A stretch of 64,000 bases of DNA from Diatrype stigma (taxonomy: Eukaryota > Ascomycota > Sordariomycetes > Xylariales > Diatrypaceae): assembly GCA_022225965.2 (NCBI GenBank), contig JAKJXP020000078.1, forward strand, positions 1-64,000, given 5' to 3'. Made by a program: the position numbers and the translations under genes. The notes beneath the pieces are model-generated. The model ran no database searches and had not been told where the DNA came from. It worked only from the letters and a program-made list of their open reading frames with translations. Of this stretch, positions 1 through 11,823 are shown piece by piece (position 1 is the first letter of the stretch; the number at the start of each line of letters is the position of its first letter).

Positions 1-1403
1 AAGAAAAAGAAATGGAAAAAAAGAAATGGAAACCCACACTCCGAGATCCTGCAGAGACCGAGCCCTGCTCCCGCAAGCCCGCCGCCCCCCGGCCTGCCGC
101 CCACGCACTCCTCCCCGTTTCACAGAGTCCTGCTATAATACACACTGCCGATGCATCGGTAGGAGGCTAGACAGTCAGTACATATAGAGTTACAAGTTTC
201 TCAATGTCTATAATGTCTACCTACTTCCAGGCTGCTAGGCTTCTAGACAGGCTGTTAAAACCCGCGGCTAGAACCACTGCCGCCGACGGGCCAGTCGCCA
301 AGCCAATTTCGAAAGTGCTTGACCGGAAAGGCGATGCTGGATTCGGAATTCTGGATTCTGGATTCTGGAATTTAATGATGCTTCCTACACAAGAACACAG
401 AATACTACGTCGTCGGTATTCGGCACGTGGCTGGCGGTGAGATAATTGGAGAGTTGCAGGGCCAACTTCCCCCTACTCCGCCGGAGACCCCGTAGGATTC
501 TGCTGGTCTGATGAAGGTTCGGCAGCAGAATCGCCCATCGCCCCCCCTGTCGGACACGGAAGGTAATGGAGCACGCAGATAAAATTGATAAATTAATGGA
601 GTAGCACCCTAGGGAGGTCATAGGGAGTCATAGGGAGAATCGGCCGTCATTTATTGGTTCAGCGTCTCGTTGATAGGCACCTTGGGGCCCCTTGCTCGGG
701 TGCACATAGGCTTGGCGTGGATTTTCGGCCGTCGGGCAAAGGCAACACGACAATCAGTGCGTCCGCCCTCTCCGGGCCTCTGGGACTCTCGTTATCGCCC
801 GCCCTCTTTCGACCTGCTGCTTGATCTCCCTCCTGTTTCAGGTCTTACATGAGGTAATACGTCGGTGTGCGCACATGATCGCCGCCCACCATCTTAGCAA
901 TAACACGATGCAGGAAAAGAGGCAGGCAGTAGCGAAAACGATGATAAGAACGTCCGCATATACGAAATCAGTCCGTCTATAGAGAAGGGGGGAGGGGAAT
1001 TATTGGGTAGTAATAAGTAGATCGTGAGGAAATTCGCAAGATGGCCAGTGCCACCACGGGGAGACGGGCAGACGGGGAAGGGGGTACATTGCAATCAAAC
1101 AAGAACCGTAGCGGGAGGCCAGTCGAAAAGACTTTTCGGGGCCCAGTCCAGGTCTAACGGAGGACTCAGGAGGTATTGCAGCAATAGCGCAAGTTCCAAT
1201 CCGGCGCCGCCTTATTTTTAGTGTGCCAGGTACCGGCGGATGGGCGTGAACTATCGCGGTGAACTATATCAGTTATTCATTATATAATAATAGGAGCTCA
1301 ACAATAGGTAGTTGATACAAGCAACAACACTACGGTTTCTCTGAGGCCGGGGCTAACGTAGGCGGTCGAAGTAGCCGTCGCATGTAACTATAACTCTGCC
1401 TGC

Positions 1404-1445
1404 ATGGCCCATTGCCTCATTGCCTCATGGCCTCATGGCCTCACC
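1404..1445. repeat. Short tandem repeat, unit about 8 bp (TGCCTCAT/GGCCTCAT)
   Basis: About five imperfect copies of an 8-bp unit in tandem. Intergenic and probably slippage-generated; no function is visible. Confidence 0.6.
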
Positions 1446-2438
1446 ATGTCTGCCCCATGGCTGAGGCCGGGCTGGGCGGGTTGGCCGCACGAGAGCGATC
1501 ATCTCTGCGCGCTTCGCGTCATGCCACCAATCAGATCGGCGCCACGGACCCAACCAGCCGTGCGGCGCGTTTGGAACTGCATGGTCTGGGTCTGGTGCGA
1601 GTTTGCCCACCCGGAGTTGCGATGACCATGACTATCGACCGACCGCCCAAACAGCCCCGGGACGCTGATGGTTTGCGGCATGCCACAAGTACAATGCAGC
1701 AAATACCTACAAGAAGCAATTACACGCTCTTCCTGGGGGTTTACTACTTTACCACAAGTACGGATGGCTCTGGAATAACTGCGAATGATCAGTAATAACC
1801 CAGACATGCAGCAGCTTGGTTTTTAGTAATCGCTAGTCTTCAAACATCATGCCTGGCCTACCTGGTCTACCTGGTCTGCCTACCTAGTCTGCGCCGCTGG
1901 GTGGGATCGGTGGTCGCCGACCGGTGCTGATTACCCGTATCAGGTAACGAAGAACAAACGGACTCGGAGGGAGTGGGAGAAAGGCAACAGGTGATGATGA
2001 GCATGTGTGACTACCGCAAGTGCTACTAATTGCCATTAAGCAGCCTAGACGCATGTACCTGGATCTGCTAGGTGTATACTATGTATGAATCCAGTTCACA
2101 GCGCCGGCCGTGTTCAGTGTGTCTCCGGTTGAGGTACGTGTACGTAACCCGTGTGCCCGTGTGCCCGTGTACACAATACCTACTCCTATAACTATTTCCT
2201 ATAACTACCTACTGTCGGGATTGTACCGAGTTACGGACATGCCACGCACACAGATTGCCGAGTTAGCACATAGATGAGAGAGTATACGTAGCGAGTAAAT
2301 CACTTAAGCGCAGGTAGCGGCGGCTGCAGTGCGGAGGGGGTGGACGAACTGGAAGTATCGTTGGCCGGAGTTTGAATTTTAGTTTCAGCAACCGAACAAA
2401 GCACTGGAGGTCTGGCTGGGGCGTTAAACTTGCACTTT

Positions 2439-2494
2439 GCACCTGGCACCTGGCACCTGGCACCTCGCACCTCGCACCTCGCACCTCGCACTTC
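2439..2494. repeat. 7-bp tandem repeat GCACCTG/GCACCTC
   Basis: Three copies of GCACCTG are followed by four of GCACCTC and one degenerate copy. The clean change of variant halfway suggests two rounds of expansion. Intergenic, no gene attached. Confidence 0.75.
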
Positions 2495-5099
2495 CTGCTC
2501 CGGCAAAAACACCCGATCCGCCCGAGCCCGTCTGGATCACAGAGGTTCCAGGTTGCAGGTGCAGACCTACGAAGTAACCTACCTAACATTGAACATCACA
2601 TATACCTGTATTAAAAACCATCTTGGAACCTTGGAAGCCAGCCAGCCTGCCGACATCTGTCCTCGCTGCGGTTACCAACCAGGCTTCACACTTTAGATGG
2701 GTAGGTAGGCTGCATCTAGAGTTTCACCATGGAAGTTAATTATTTCGAGGTCTGCCTGTTCCCTTCCCTCCCTCCCGGCCTTGCAGGTAGGTGGCAGCGA
2801 CGAGGCAGAATACCGACTCGGAAGTTAGGTAGCAAAACAGGAAGGGGGAAAAGCCTCGAGACTTGACCGACAAACGCAGCCGGAAAGTTAATTCGGCCGC
2901 AAAAGAGACCAAACACCTGCATTGCGACGACAAATATAACACCCGTGGACCTAGGGCAAAGTTGGGAACCCACTCACCCCCGGTTTTTTTCAGAGCCGCG
3001 GGCCCGAGACGCGAACGAGGTGACGAGGTAACGAGGTAGGTACATCCGCGATCCGGAAATGAGATGGTGTGTCCAGAGAGTCAGGCGGACCCTCAAGTGA
3101 AGGAAAAAGAAGAGAAGAAAAGAACACTACGCAGGTATACGGGATTATATAGGTATATGACTTCATCCATACGTCGCCGTTCTTCTTTTCCTTTTCTTTT
3201 TCTGTTTCTTCCTCTCCTCTCTTTGTTTCTGCTTGTAGTGTTAGAAGCATAGGTAGATATATATGTATGTAGGTACCTACCTGGCTTACATGCAACTATG
3301 CGACCAGAGAGTTCCAGGCTTCCAGTACAGGATATCTAGTAGGTACTACCGGTAGTATAGTAGGTAAGTTGAATGCCAGCCACGTGCAAAACCTTATGAG
3401 CAGAAGGAGGCGGGACAGCGAAACGAGACTCACTGAAAGATGGGAGTTACGGAAGTTACGCGTATGGCACGGCTGGCACGGTACGGAGGGTCTATACCTG
3501 TATGTATCGTTCAGAGCAGGTACATAAGGTTCTCCGGCGGGCCGTGCGGTCGAGTAGTGCGCGATGTACGAAGTACCTTGTACGCGACCGGCCTAGCAGG
3601 ATCTCCAGTCTCCAGAGTCCAGGCATGAGTTCCTGCCATCCCGAAGCACATTCGGCCGCCTGCCTCGGGTGCCTCTGTGGGTGCCTATGCTCACGTATAC
3701 ATACCGCCGCGATACGTGTTAATTATGCAAACTCCAGTAGAGTTGATAGTTCCGCACCGATGGGCTTCGAATCGACGCGGTCCACGATAGACAGGATGCG
3801 GTAAAGGCGTGTAGGTAGGTGTTGTTTGTGCAGCCAGCAGCTCCGTAGACACCTCCTCCTGAGTCTCCTGAGTCTCCTCCCTCCCACTATCCCGTCAGAC
3901 TACCGACCTGCCGACCTGCCGACCGGCCGACGTACTATGGTAGAGTATGTAGGTAGGGTTGGTATGTATGTATGTAGTTACATGTCTGTATGTATGAGGT
4001 ACCGACCTACCTACCTACCTACTATGTAACCTGGAAGTGCAGTGGTTGGCGGACCCCCCCTTGCCAGATGGGTGCCCCATCGGCCCGCCTGATCAGTTAG
4101 AGTGCGCTCCATCCCCGGTCACCAACCTAGCGAGACAAAAAAATAAAAAGTGTACCCCCGACACAGGGAAGCGGGATCAGCCCAGAACGAAGCCGACTGC
4201 CCGACTGAGTCCTGCTCCGTGCCCTGCGATCTTCCATCTGCTGCTGCTGGCTGCCCTGCCCGCCTGCCCGCTGCCCGCGCTACCTGCCTACCGCCCACAT
4301 CCGTCTACCGTCTGTCTACTACCTGCCTACCGCCTAACCACCGCCTACCGCCCACCGTCTACCGCCTGCCAGACGGGTCTACCGCCTAGTGACCGCCCGC
4401 CTCCAGCTACATACCTCAGCAATACCCGTGGACCTATACCTTCTTTTCTCTTTTTCCAGCCCTCCAGCCTTCCCGCCTCCACGCCTTCTGACTTCGCGCC
4501 TTCACGCCTTAGCGCACGGTGTTGTTGTATTGTACATGACCTGGACACCTGAACACCTGGATTGCCCGAATTACATGAATACCTGACCACCTGGCCACTC
4601 TCCGGATAACAATAACTACATACCAAGACCGGTACCAGAATACCGCTACCAATACCCGGAACAGGTGGGTGGTGGCTCTAGCGCGCCACTTCAGTCGTCC
4701 CAATTTCCTCGTTCCACCCCTTCCTACGAAGTATTCTACCCGTATCTCTCTCCGTCTCTCGCGCGCACGCTGCTCTGGCCTGTCTGGCGCACTCTGTAAC
4801 TCTCTCCCTCTCCCTCTGCCGCGCCACCCCTGTGCCCTTGTGGACTGTGACCCTCTTTCTCTCTTCCCCCTTGGCGCGCTTTGGCATTCTCCCACCCCCC
4901 CCCAAAACCTCCTCCACTCCCGACCGAAATTCACACAACAAAATTTCATCCACCCGCACCGAACACCGTCTTTCCGTCTTCCTCCGTTCAACATCACTTC
5001 ACCCAACTCTCCCAACTTCTTCCGGACCTGCACCCGGACCATCACTGCATTTCTCGGAAGGTTCTGTTCTAGCGCATAGCGGCTACTGTCATTTGCACC

Positions 5100-7886
5100 A
5101 TGTCTTCCGTCGTCCGCGGCACGTCGCTGCGAGCCGGCGGTGCCTGCGTGCGCTGCAGAAAGGGCAAGACCAAGTGCGTCTACGAGAACGGCCGCGCGCC
5201 CTGCAAGAACTGCGCAAAGGGCATGCACGAGTGCTATCTGCCCTCGGAAAGCCTAGCTCATCATCACGGTCAATCTCCTGCCAGAGCGCCGCGTCCTAGA
5301 GAGTCTCTTCCAGGCGAGAGAAGCGTGTCGGCCACCAGCGACCGACAACCCATGACCGCCGGCGCCGTTCTGCCACGCAACATCCAGACTAATAACGAGA
5401 AGTAAGTTCATTTTTCAATATTCTATTCTTTTTCTACTGTGACATGTCCTTCCTTTTATTCCCCTTTATCTAAGACACGTATGGGATTCCATCGTGCTGC
5501 ACTCTCTTGTCTTCGCTTTGCTGGGTGTGGTTCCCCCGATCCCTCGTTCCCATGGTGTTATGCCAGGGCAGCCGAATCCCCCCCCAAATACCCGGAGCGT
5601 CGGGGACCTGGTAGCTGCAGGCTATTGCGCCTCGCCCCCTACACCAGCCGGTTGCTTCGCCTCGGCGGCTTACCATACCATACCAACCATCCTACACCCT
5701 ACACCCTACACCCTACGCCATACACCATACACCATCCGTGCCATATCGTGCACCCAAAAAAAGAAGCGTGCACACCCACCCACATTTAGACAAGCGCGCA
5801 ACTTGGCTTGGCTTTCCGTGATTGCTGCTTGCTGCTTGCCGCTTGCCTATTCTCTCCCTCCATTTCCGAACGCGAACAACAACGCCCACCGCCCACTGCC
5901 CACCGCTCAGCCCACATTTGGCCCGTTCTTTCGCGTACCCTGATCGGCCTCTCGCCCAGTACTAGCGACTAACATGTTCCCGCAGGCTCACCCCCGAATT
6001 ATTGACGGAGTGCGAGAGGGTCATCAACAAGACGATCCCCTCTTGTGTCGCCTTTCACAAACCTTCTTTCCTGCAGAAGTTGAAGAACGGCACTCTCGAG
6101 CCTAGTATTATTAATGGCCTATTGACATGCGCCGCACGGTAAGCAAACCACTTTTCCTATTTTGCCACCTCGTCCTTCCCGGACCTCCCCGCCTGCGACA
6201 GCTCCAGCCAATTGCGGAAGCGCATTAGCGTCTGTGTCTTCCCGATCGGTGGCTCCCTCCGGCTCAGCCCAAACACCCTATCGTCGCTCTGATCCTGCCA
6301 ACAGCCTGCATGTTTTTGCTTTCAGCGCTGACGATCTTTATAGGAGCTCGACCGGGTTGACTCGCCGATATGGCGGTCAGGGCGGTGCCGCTGGTGCCGC
6401 CGAGCATTTCGCAGCCAAGTCGATCGGCCTGATCATGCAGAACCTGGACAACCCGAGCCTGGCAGACATTCAGGCTCTCTGTCTCTTGACTATCCACGAG
6501 TGGGGCAACAGGAATGCTGTACGAGCCTACGTTTACCTTGGCCAAGCTGCTCGCATGGCCCAGATGTACCGGATCATCTCGGTTCATCAAACCCGCGGGG
6601 ATGCGGATCAGTTCATTAAGGATGAATCCTTCCGTCGCACTCTGTGGCTTATCTACATCCTGGATTGTTTCCTCACCAGCAGCCCCGGCCGCCACCCGGC
6701 CCTGTCACACCATGATATCAAGGATGTATCTCTTCCGTGTCCCGATATGAGCTACAACTTCGGTACTCCGGTCTACGTCCGTACTCTCGCGGGTGCTGCG
6801 CCGTCCACGCTCCCGGATGCTGCCACCCCTCTGACTGAGGTGGGCGAGTTTGGCCACATCGTTATGGCTACACAGGCCTGGCGCAACGTTATCGAGATGC
6901 TCACCACCGTGACGAGCGAGACATTCTCCGAGGAGCAATGCGCTTCCCTAGAGGCCGGCATCGACGCCGTTCGTAGTTCGCTGCCCATGCATTTCGTGGA
7001 TAAGCCTGGTCACATCAACCTGCACATTACTATGGGTAGTGGGTATACGTATGCCATGCTTCACTGCCTGCTCCACTGCGCCACCATCATGGTGAACCGC
7101 CGCAGGCTGCTGCATTTGGTCACCACCAGCCCTGAGGACTGGCGCCATATGCCGCTTGTCTATATGCAGACTGTCGACCGCGTTCTCGCTGCTTCTCACA
7201 GCGTCATATCCCTCCTTGTAGCCCTCGAAACCAACGCCGATAAGGATGCCGTTCTCAACTTCCCCCTTGTCATGCTCTTTTCCTGTTTCACCGCTTGCTC
7301 GACCGTCGCTTGGTTCAGCCTGAAGGGTTTCACGCCTTCTGACGTGAACGAGACGGCCGAGGGCTTTGTCCGCGATGGCATGCGCTTCCTCCAAGAGGGG
7401 GCCAACATCTGGATATTGGCTGTTCCTTGGTTCCGTCACTTAAGTGTTATGGCCAAGGTCCTACATAACAGCGACAATGCTGCTAATATGTCCGTGCCTC
7501 CCGAGCCGGCACCACCTTCCGTTAAGGATGACACGGCAAGCCAATCCGACAACAACCCGCCGGATGGTATGGACTACGAGCAACATTCGACTACCAATGC
7601 GCACGAGCAGGTGGAGAACCATGATAGTGAGCCGCCCCGGAAGTCGGGCTTTACGACCATCAACGGCTCTGGCGGTGCTTCGACACCTGCCACAGGCAGC
7701 CCCCCGCCTGCGCCAGGACATGTCAAGTCGGATTCTCCTGCACCTTCTTCGACTGGTGGCGGGCCGCCCGCCGACGCCCCACCTTCCACCGGTGGCGATA
7801 TGACGGCCCCCGAACTCTGCCTGGCCTTCGAGCGCCAGTTGTTGGAGTTGGACGATCTGGCAGCCTTTATGGGCGGCGGTGTCTAG
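5100..7886 (+). CDS. Zn2Cys6 transcription factor with fungal-specific TF domain
   Basis: Nuclear DNA-binding regulator of the fungal binuclear zinc cluster class; target genes unknown. I read three exons: 5100-5401, 5986-6138 and 6326-7886, joining in frame to 671 aa. Intron 1 (GTAAGT...CGCAG, branch-like CTAAC near 5970) is unusually long at 584 bp and contains ACCCTAC repeats; intron 2 is 187 bp. The zinc cluster has cysteines at residues 16, 19, 26, 35, 38 and 45. The middle part resembles the fungal_trans regulatory domain (PF04082), e.g. ADIQALCLLTIHEWGN and FRRTLWLIYILDCF. The C-terminus is Pro/Ser/Gly-rich and looks disordered. The start is the first ATG before the cluster, after a pyrimidine-rich leader. 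The long open frame beginning at 6162 extends into intron 2 and is not the true N-terminus. Orthologue identity is not recognised. Confidence 0.9.
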
Positions 7887-8859
7887 ATTGCCGATGTTGT
7901 GAGATGAGTCACCTCATCCGACCTTTCATACGCTTTAGGATTTCGCCGTTTAGGCGGATTCGGTATCGACACGTACAGGGGTGGTTCCTAAGAAGGCCTG
8001 TAGATTATGTGGTGCGCTTTCAATATGCGGAGTTCCAGGGTGTTTTACCGGCTCGTCCTCGTATCATGCGAGGATTCATCAAGACTCAAGACTGTCCTGG
8101 TGTTACAGGATGATTAGGCGTTGGAGGTAGTTGGCATTGCTCGGTTCTGATTTTGCAGTTGATGGATGATCCTTGGTGGATCGAGGGGCAAAGTCTTAAG
8201 GGATGGAAAATTACATGATTTCCAAGGGTGCTGATTTGTTTTATCGCTACGGTGGTGGATGGAAGCGACTAGAAAGACATTGCACGCTTAAAGCGAGCGC
8301 AAAAGCATATACAGAATTTTGCATTGGGGAGATATGGATGTGAGGATGAGATGGAGCTATAACCTGACTTGGTGGCTCAGCTCTTCACGATGTATTCTTA
8401 CTCGGAGGCTCATTCACGGCGGCGCCAGGAAACCTTGTACTGTACTATTTGCGTTTGGGGGGGATCGTATTCAGAGATTTCACCGTTAACCGCGTAATGC
8501 TAAAGCATCCGTGCCTACATGGCATAGGCAGCTCATTTGACGTTTTTCAACCTCATATTGCTATGTATGATCTATATCCAGTGCAGTACAATACCTGAGT
8601 GACTTGATGAACACTTGGGAATAATATTTCTGCCAGTCTTTGGGTTTGCGACCTTGGCTGGTTTCGTAGCAAGTAACTATTATAGAAGTTAAGTTAGATC
8701 ACGTGCTTGGCAGGAAGGCTTCACAGACCTTTCCAGCCTCGAAGGTTCACCTCAACTCAGACGCACAACAAAACACTCCATAAACCAAAGCTATCGGATT
8801 CATCCTCGGCTCGGAAGGTTGGGTCTGGATGACTCACTCCACCACGGATTTTCTATGGG
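7887..8859. other. Intergenic region between regulator and methyltransferase
   Basis: No coding sequence seen. It presumably holds the 3' end of the upstream regulator and the promoter of the METTL16-like gene. A CACGTG palindrome lies near 8700, about 160 bp upstream of that start. Confidence 0.5.
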
Positions 8860-10833
8860 ATGGACGCGTCGACGTCAGACCATGTTAGAGGTACGAAGCG
8901 GAAGTATTCCGAGGATCAGCAGCAACAACCCAGGGCGTCTTCCGACGATGCAACAACCTCGGCACGACGCTGCCAGTCGACTCCCCCTCTGGTCCGGGAC
9001 CATGCGATGGTGCGCTCCGGTGCAGACAGCGATGCCAGTCCAGATGTCGATGCGGATGCCGTGTTTGCAACCGAAGAGCGCTACAGGACGCTCTACAGTG
9101 GGGAGCTCGACTTCCGCGCACTGGGCGAGCAGGATCCCGAGCTAGGCGCGCTGCTGCTCGAAGGAGACGGAGACGCAGACGGAGAAGGGGGCGGAGGGGA
9201 AGAAGGAGAAGGCCCGCGTCCCCCCCGCCTCGACTTCACCGACCCGCGCGCCGTCATGCAACTGACCAAGACGCTCCTGTGGCGGGACTTCGGGCTGCGC
9301 GTCGACCTGCCGCCCGACCGGCTCTGCCCCCCGGTGCCCAACCGCCACAACTACGTGCTGTGGCTCAAGGACCTCCTCGACAGCTCCGCACTATCTCCGT
9401 CGCCGTCATCTTGCGCTTACAGCGACGCCTACGACCCGCGCCGCCGCGTCCGAGGCCTCGACATCGGCACCGGCGCCAGCCTCATCTACCCGCTCCTGGC
9501 GTGCGCCCAGCGGCCCCGCTGGTCCTTCCTCGCCACCGATATCGATGCCAGGTCGCTCGCCTTCGCGAGGCGCAACGCCGAGCGCAATGGCTTGCTGGGC
9601 GGGCGCGTCCGCGTCGTCGATCGCAGCGGCGCCGGTGCCGGTGCCGACGCGCCGCTGATCCCTCCGCTCGACGAGCTGGTAGGCGCCGACGCCACGCTCG
9701 ACTTCGTCATGACCAACCCGCCCTTCTACGCCTCCGAGGCCGAGCAGCGCGACCTCGCGCGTCAGAAGGCGCGCCCGCCGCGCAGCGCGTGCACCGGCGC
9801 CCCCGTCGAGATGGTCTACTCCGGTGATAACGGCGGCGGAGGAGGGGGAGGGGAGGTCGGGTTCGTGCGGCGCCTGCTCGACGAGTCCCTGGCCCTCGGC
9901 ACCCGCGTGCAGTGGTACACGGCGATGCTGGGCAAGCAGTCCAGCGTCGGCGAGCTCGTGGCCGCCCTGCGCGACCGCGGCGTCGGAAACTACGCCGTCG
10001 CTGCTTTCGTCCAGGGCCGGCGCACGCGAAGGTGGGCTCTGGGCTGGAGCTTCCATTCGAGACGGCCGAGCCTGGGCGCGAGCCGCTGGGGCGGTGTTGG
10101 GGTTGGTGTTGCGAGCGGTGATGATGGGGGGGATGCGCGGGCGCCGACGCCGACGCTGCCGAGGAGCTTGCTGCCTTGTCCTACGGAGCTGGTTGCGGTT
10201 CGGGAGCGCGTAGCGGTTGTAGATGTGGATGTGGATGTGGAGCTGGAGCTGGGGAGGTGGAAGAGGTTGCTCTGTGGGGCGATGGAGGGTCTTGATCTCG
10301 TCTCCTGGGATTGGGATGGGGATGCCCGCGATAAGTCGAGGGGCGTCGGGTTCGCGGACGGAAATGTGTGGAGTCGGGCTTATCGGAGGAAGAGGGAACG
10401 GGGGGAAGGAGGAGGAGGAGGAGGACACCAAGCGGCGACTGTGTCACAGCAACCACCGCTACTACAGCCACAACGACGTCCCGAGACCCTATCCACGGAC
10501 GGCGAGATGGAACCGGGCCTATCTACAACTACCAGCCAGCAGGAACATCCGCGTGCGATCGCCGATTGCGCATTCGGGTTCGCTATCTCGGTGCAGGTAG
10601 AGCGCGGCAGTGACAGTGCGCATTCTCAAGCAGAAGAGGAAGAGGATGGAGGAGGAGGAGGGGTGGCAGCGATGGTAGTCCGGGTGCGCTGGCTACAAGG
10701 TCGGGATTACACGGTATTCGAGAGCTTCACGGGCATGGTTCGAAATACGATTCTACGCGCCCGTAGAACTACTACTAGTGCGGCTGCTGAGGCTCACAAG
10801 GGAAAAGGCGAAGGCGATGGTGATATCAATTAA
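8860..10833 (+). CDS. METTL16: METTL16-type U6 snRNA m6A methyltransferase
   Basis: Predicted SAM-dependent RNA adenine N6-methyltransferase of the METTL16/RlmF family (PF05971), whose eukaryotic members methylate the U6 snRNA ACAGA box. Single exon, 657 aa. The family entry region is at about residues 120-170 (DPRAVMQLTKTLLWRDFGL, then PNRHNYVLWL). The SAM-binding loop DIGTGAS starts near residue 201, and the catalytic NPPFY starts near residue 286. Specific to this protein are low-complexity insertions: Gly/Glu runs near 105-125, Gly runs near 325 and after 515, and an acidic Asp-Val stretch near 450. The C-terminal half shows no clear vertebrate VCR-type domain, though scattered stretches (e.g. 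CAFGFAISVQVERG) look like structured strands. GC content is high. The family call is firm; the exact substrate is inferred from the family. Confidence 0.9.
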   Translation: MDASTSDHVRGTKRKYSEDQQQQPRASSDDATTSARRCQSTPPLVRDHAMVRSGADSDASPDVDADAVFATEERYRTLYSGELDFRALGEQDPELGALLLEGDGDADGEGGGGEEGEGPRPPRLDFTDPRAVMQLTKTLLWRDFGLRVDLPPDRLCPPVPNRHNYVLWLKDLLDSSALSPSPSSCAYSDAYDPRRRVRGLDIGTGASLIYPLLACAQRPRWSFLATDIDARSLAFARRNAERNGLLGGRVRVVDRSGAGAGADAPLIPPLDELVGADATLDFVMTNPPFYASEAEQRDLARQKARPPRSACTGAPVEMVYSGDNGGGGGGGEVGFVRRLLDESLALGTRVQWYTAMLGKQSSVGELVAALRDRGVGNYAVAAFVQGRRTRRWALGWSFHSRRPSLGASRWGGVGVGVASGDDGGDARAPTPTLPRSLLPCPTELVAVRERVAVVDVDVDVELELGRWKRLLCGAMEGLDLVSWDWDGDARDKSRGVGFADGNVWSRAYRRKRERGEGGGGGGHQAATVSQQPPLLQPQRRPETLSTDGEMEPGLSTTTSQQEHPRAIADCAFGFAISVQVERGSDSAHSQAEEEEDGGGGGVAAMVVRVRWLQGRDYTVFESFTGMVRNTILRARRTTTSAAAEAHKGKGEGDGDIN

Positions 10834-10913
10834 AAGGGTTTGTTTGGCTTTGGCATCTTAATGAATGTGAAACTTCTACTCTTTATTTCTTTCTGTGGAT
10901 CTATGGACGCTAC

Positions 10914-11823
10914 CTACTGCTGCTGTCTACACGACGACTCTAATACCACCTGGTGCAGCCACCACTCGTGTATGCGCGTATCGTCCGTCAGCTCTGGGTG
11001 AAAGCTCGTCCCGAACACGTTGCCCTGCCGCAGCGCGACGATGTCCCCGTCGCCTTTGGGGGATACCGGCTGCTGCTGCTGCTCATCATCTCCGACTAGG
11101 GCCGCCTTGTGGGAAGCGTGACGGCCTGGTAAAGTGGCGAGCACTTCGATCTTGCTCCTGTTCTGTCTTGTTGCCTGCTCACCCGATGCCGGGGCTGGTG
11201 GTTTGAGACCATCCTCTACTACGTGCTCGTCTTGGTGGATGACGGAGTCATCCGTAGTCAGCAGCGCATCGACGACCGGAGCCCGGATGAACACGGCGGG
11301 GAAAGGGGCATTGGTAGAGGGGGCGGAGGTTAGAAAGGGCAGTTCTAAGTCCGTCACGAAGCTTTCCCGCTGGCGACCGAAATGGTTCCGGTGCACTCGG
11401 ACGTCCAGACCCCCGATCAGTTCCTGGCCGCCTCTCTTGGTCGAGCTCGCAGCCTCGGAGAGGAAGATCAGACCGGCGCATGTTCCCCAGGTCGGTTTCT
11501 TGCTGACTCTGATGGGAGCATTATGTCAGTGAAATCCCGCGAGATTCTTCAGAGACAGGGAGAGGGGAATTGTTTGTAGGTACTTACTTGACAAATTCGC
11601 GTAGAGGCTGCAGGAGTCCAGACTGTGCGGCGACCAGCGACAAGGTGGTGCTCTCGCCCCCTGGAATGACCAGGGCATCGCAGTCGGACAACTGCTCCGG
11701 CGTTCTCACTTCTACGAAGCTGAAGTCTAACTCCGCGCGACGACGGGCCGCTGCTTTTCGTAGAGAGCTGAGGTGTTCGGAGAAGCCTCCCTGGAGCGCC
11801 AGGACTCCGACGGTTATGACCAT
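10914..11823 (-). CDS. PDX2: Pyridoxal 5'-phosphate synthase glutaminase subunit (PDX2/SNO)
   Basis: Class I glutamine amidotransferase that hydrolyses glutamine and channels ammonia to PDX1 in DXP-independent vitamin B6 synthesis; cytosolic. Two exons, 11823-11588 and 11508-10914, with a GTAAGTA...CATCAG intron, give 276 aa. The N-terminus VGVLALQGGFSEH and the loop PGGESTT (oxyanion region) are diagnostic. The triad is visible: nucleophile Cys89 in GTCAGLI, and His249/Glu251 in FHPEL. It is longer than bacterial PdxT (about 190-200 aa), mainly through an insertion before the last strand that includes a QQQQ run. It lies head-to-head with PDX1 (start 12942), which strongly supports joint function and probably joint regulation. 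Confidence 0.95.

Larger units (their letters stand above)
1..5099. other. Gene-poor 5-kb intergenic region
   Basis: I see no conserved coding sequence on either strand. The open frames here are short, low-complexity or mutually overlapping. The DNA is rich in TAGGTAGG/CCTACC-type short repeats, common in intergenic DNA of Sordariomycetes. From about 4230 to 5090 it becomes strongly pyrimidine-rich (CTGCCTACCGCC-like repeats, then CTCTCTCCCTCTCC tracts). That is the usual look of a fungal promoter and 5' leader, so the last part is probably the leader of the regulator starting at 5100. Confidence 0.5.

Noticed and set aside
4037..4552. 171-codon Pro/Ala/Tyr-rich open frame
   Set aside because: Composed of CTGCCTACCGCC-type repeats in a pyrimidine-rich leader and open in several frames at once; an artefact of low complexity.
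9279..10431. Long frames overlapping METTL16 (182, 341 and 129 codons)
   Set aside because: Same GC-driven shadow effect; only the METTL16 frame shows conserved motifs.
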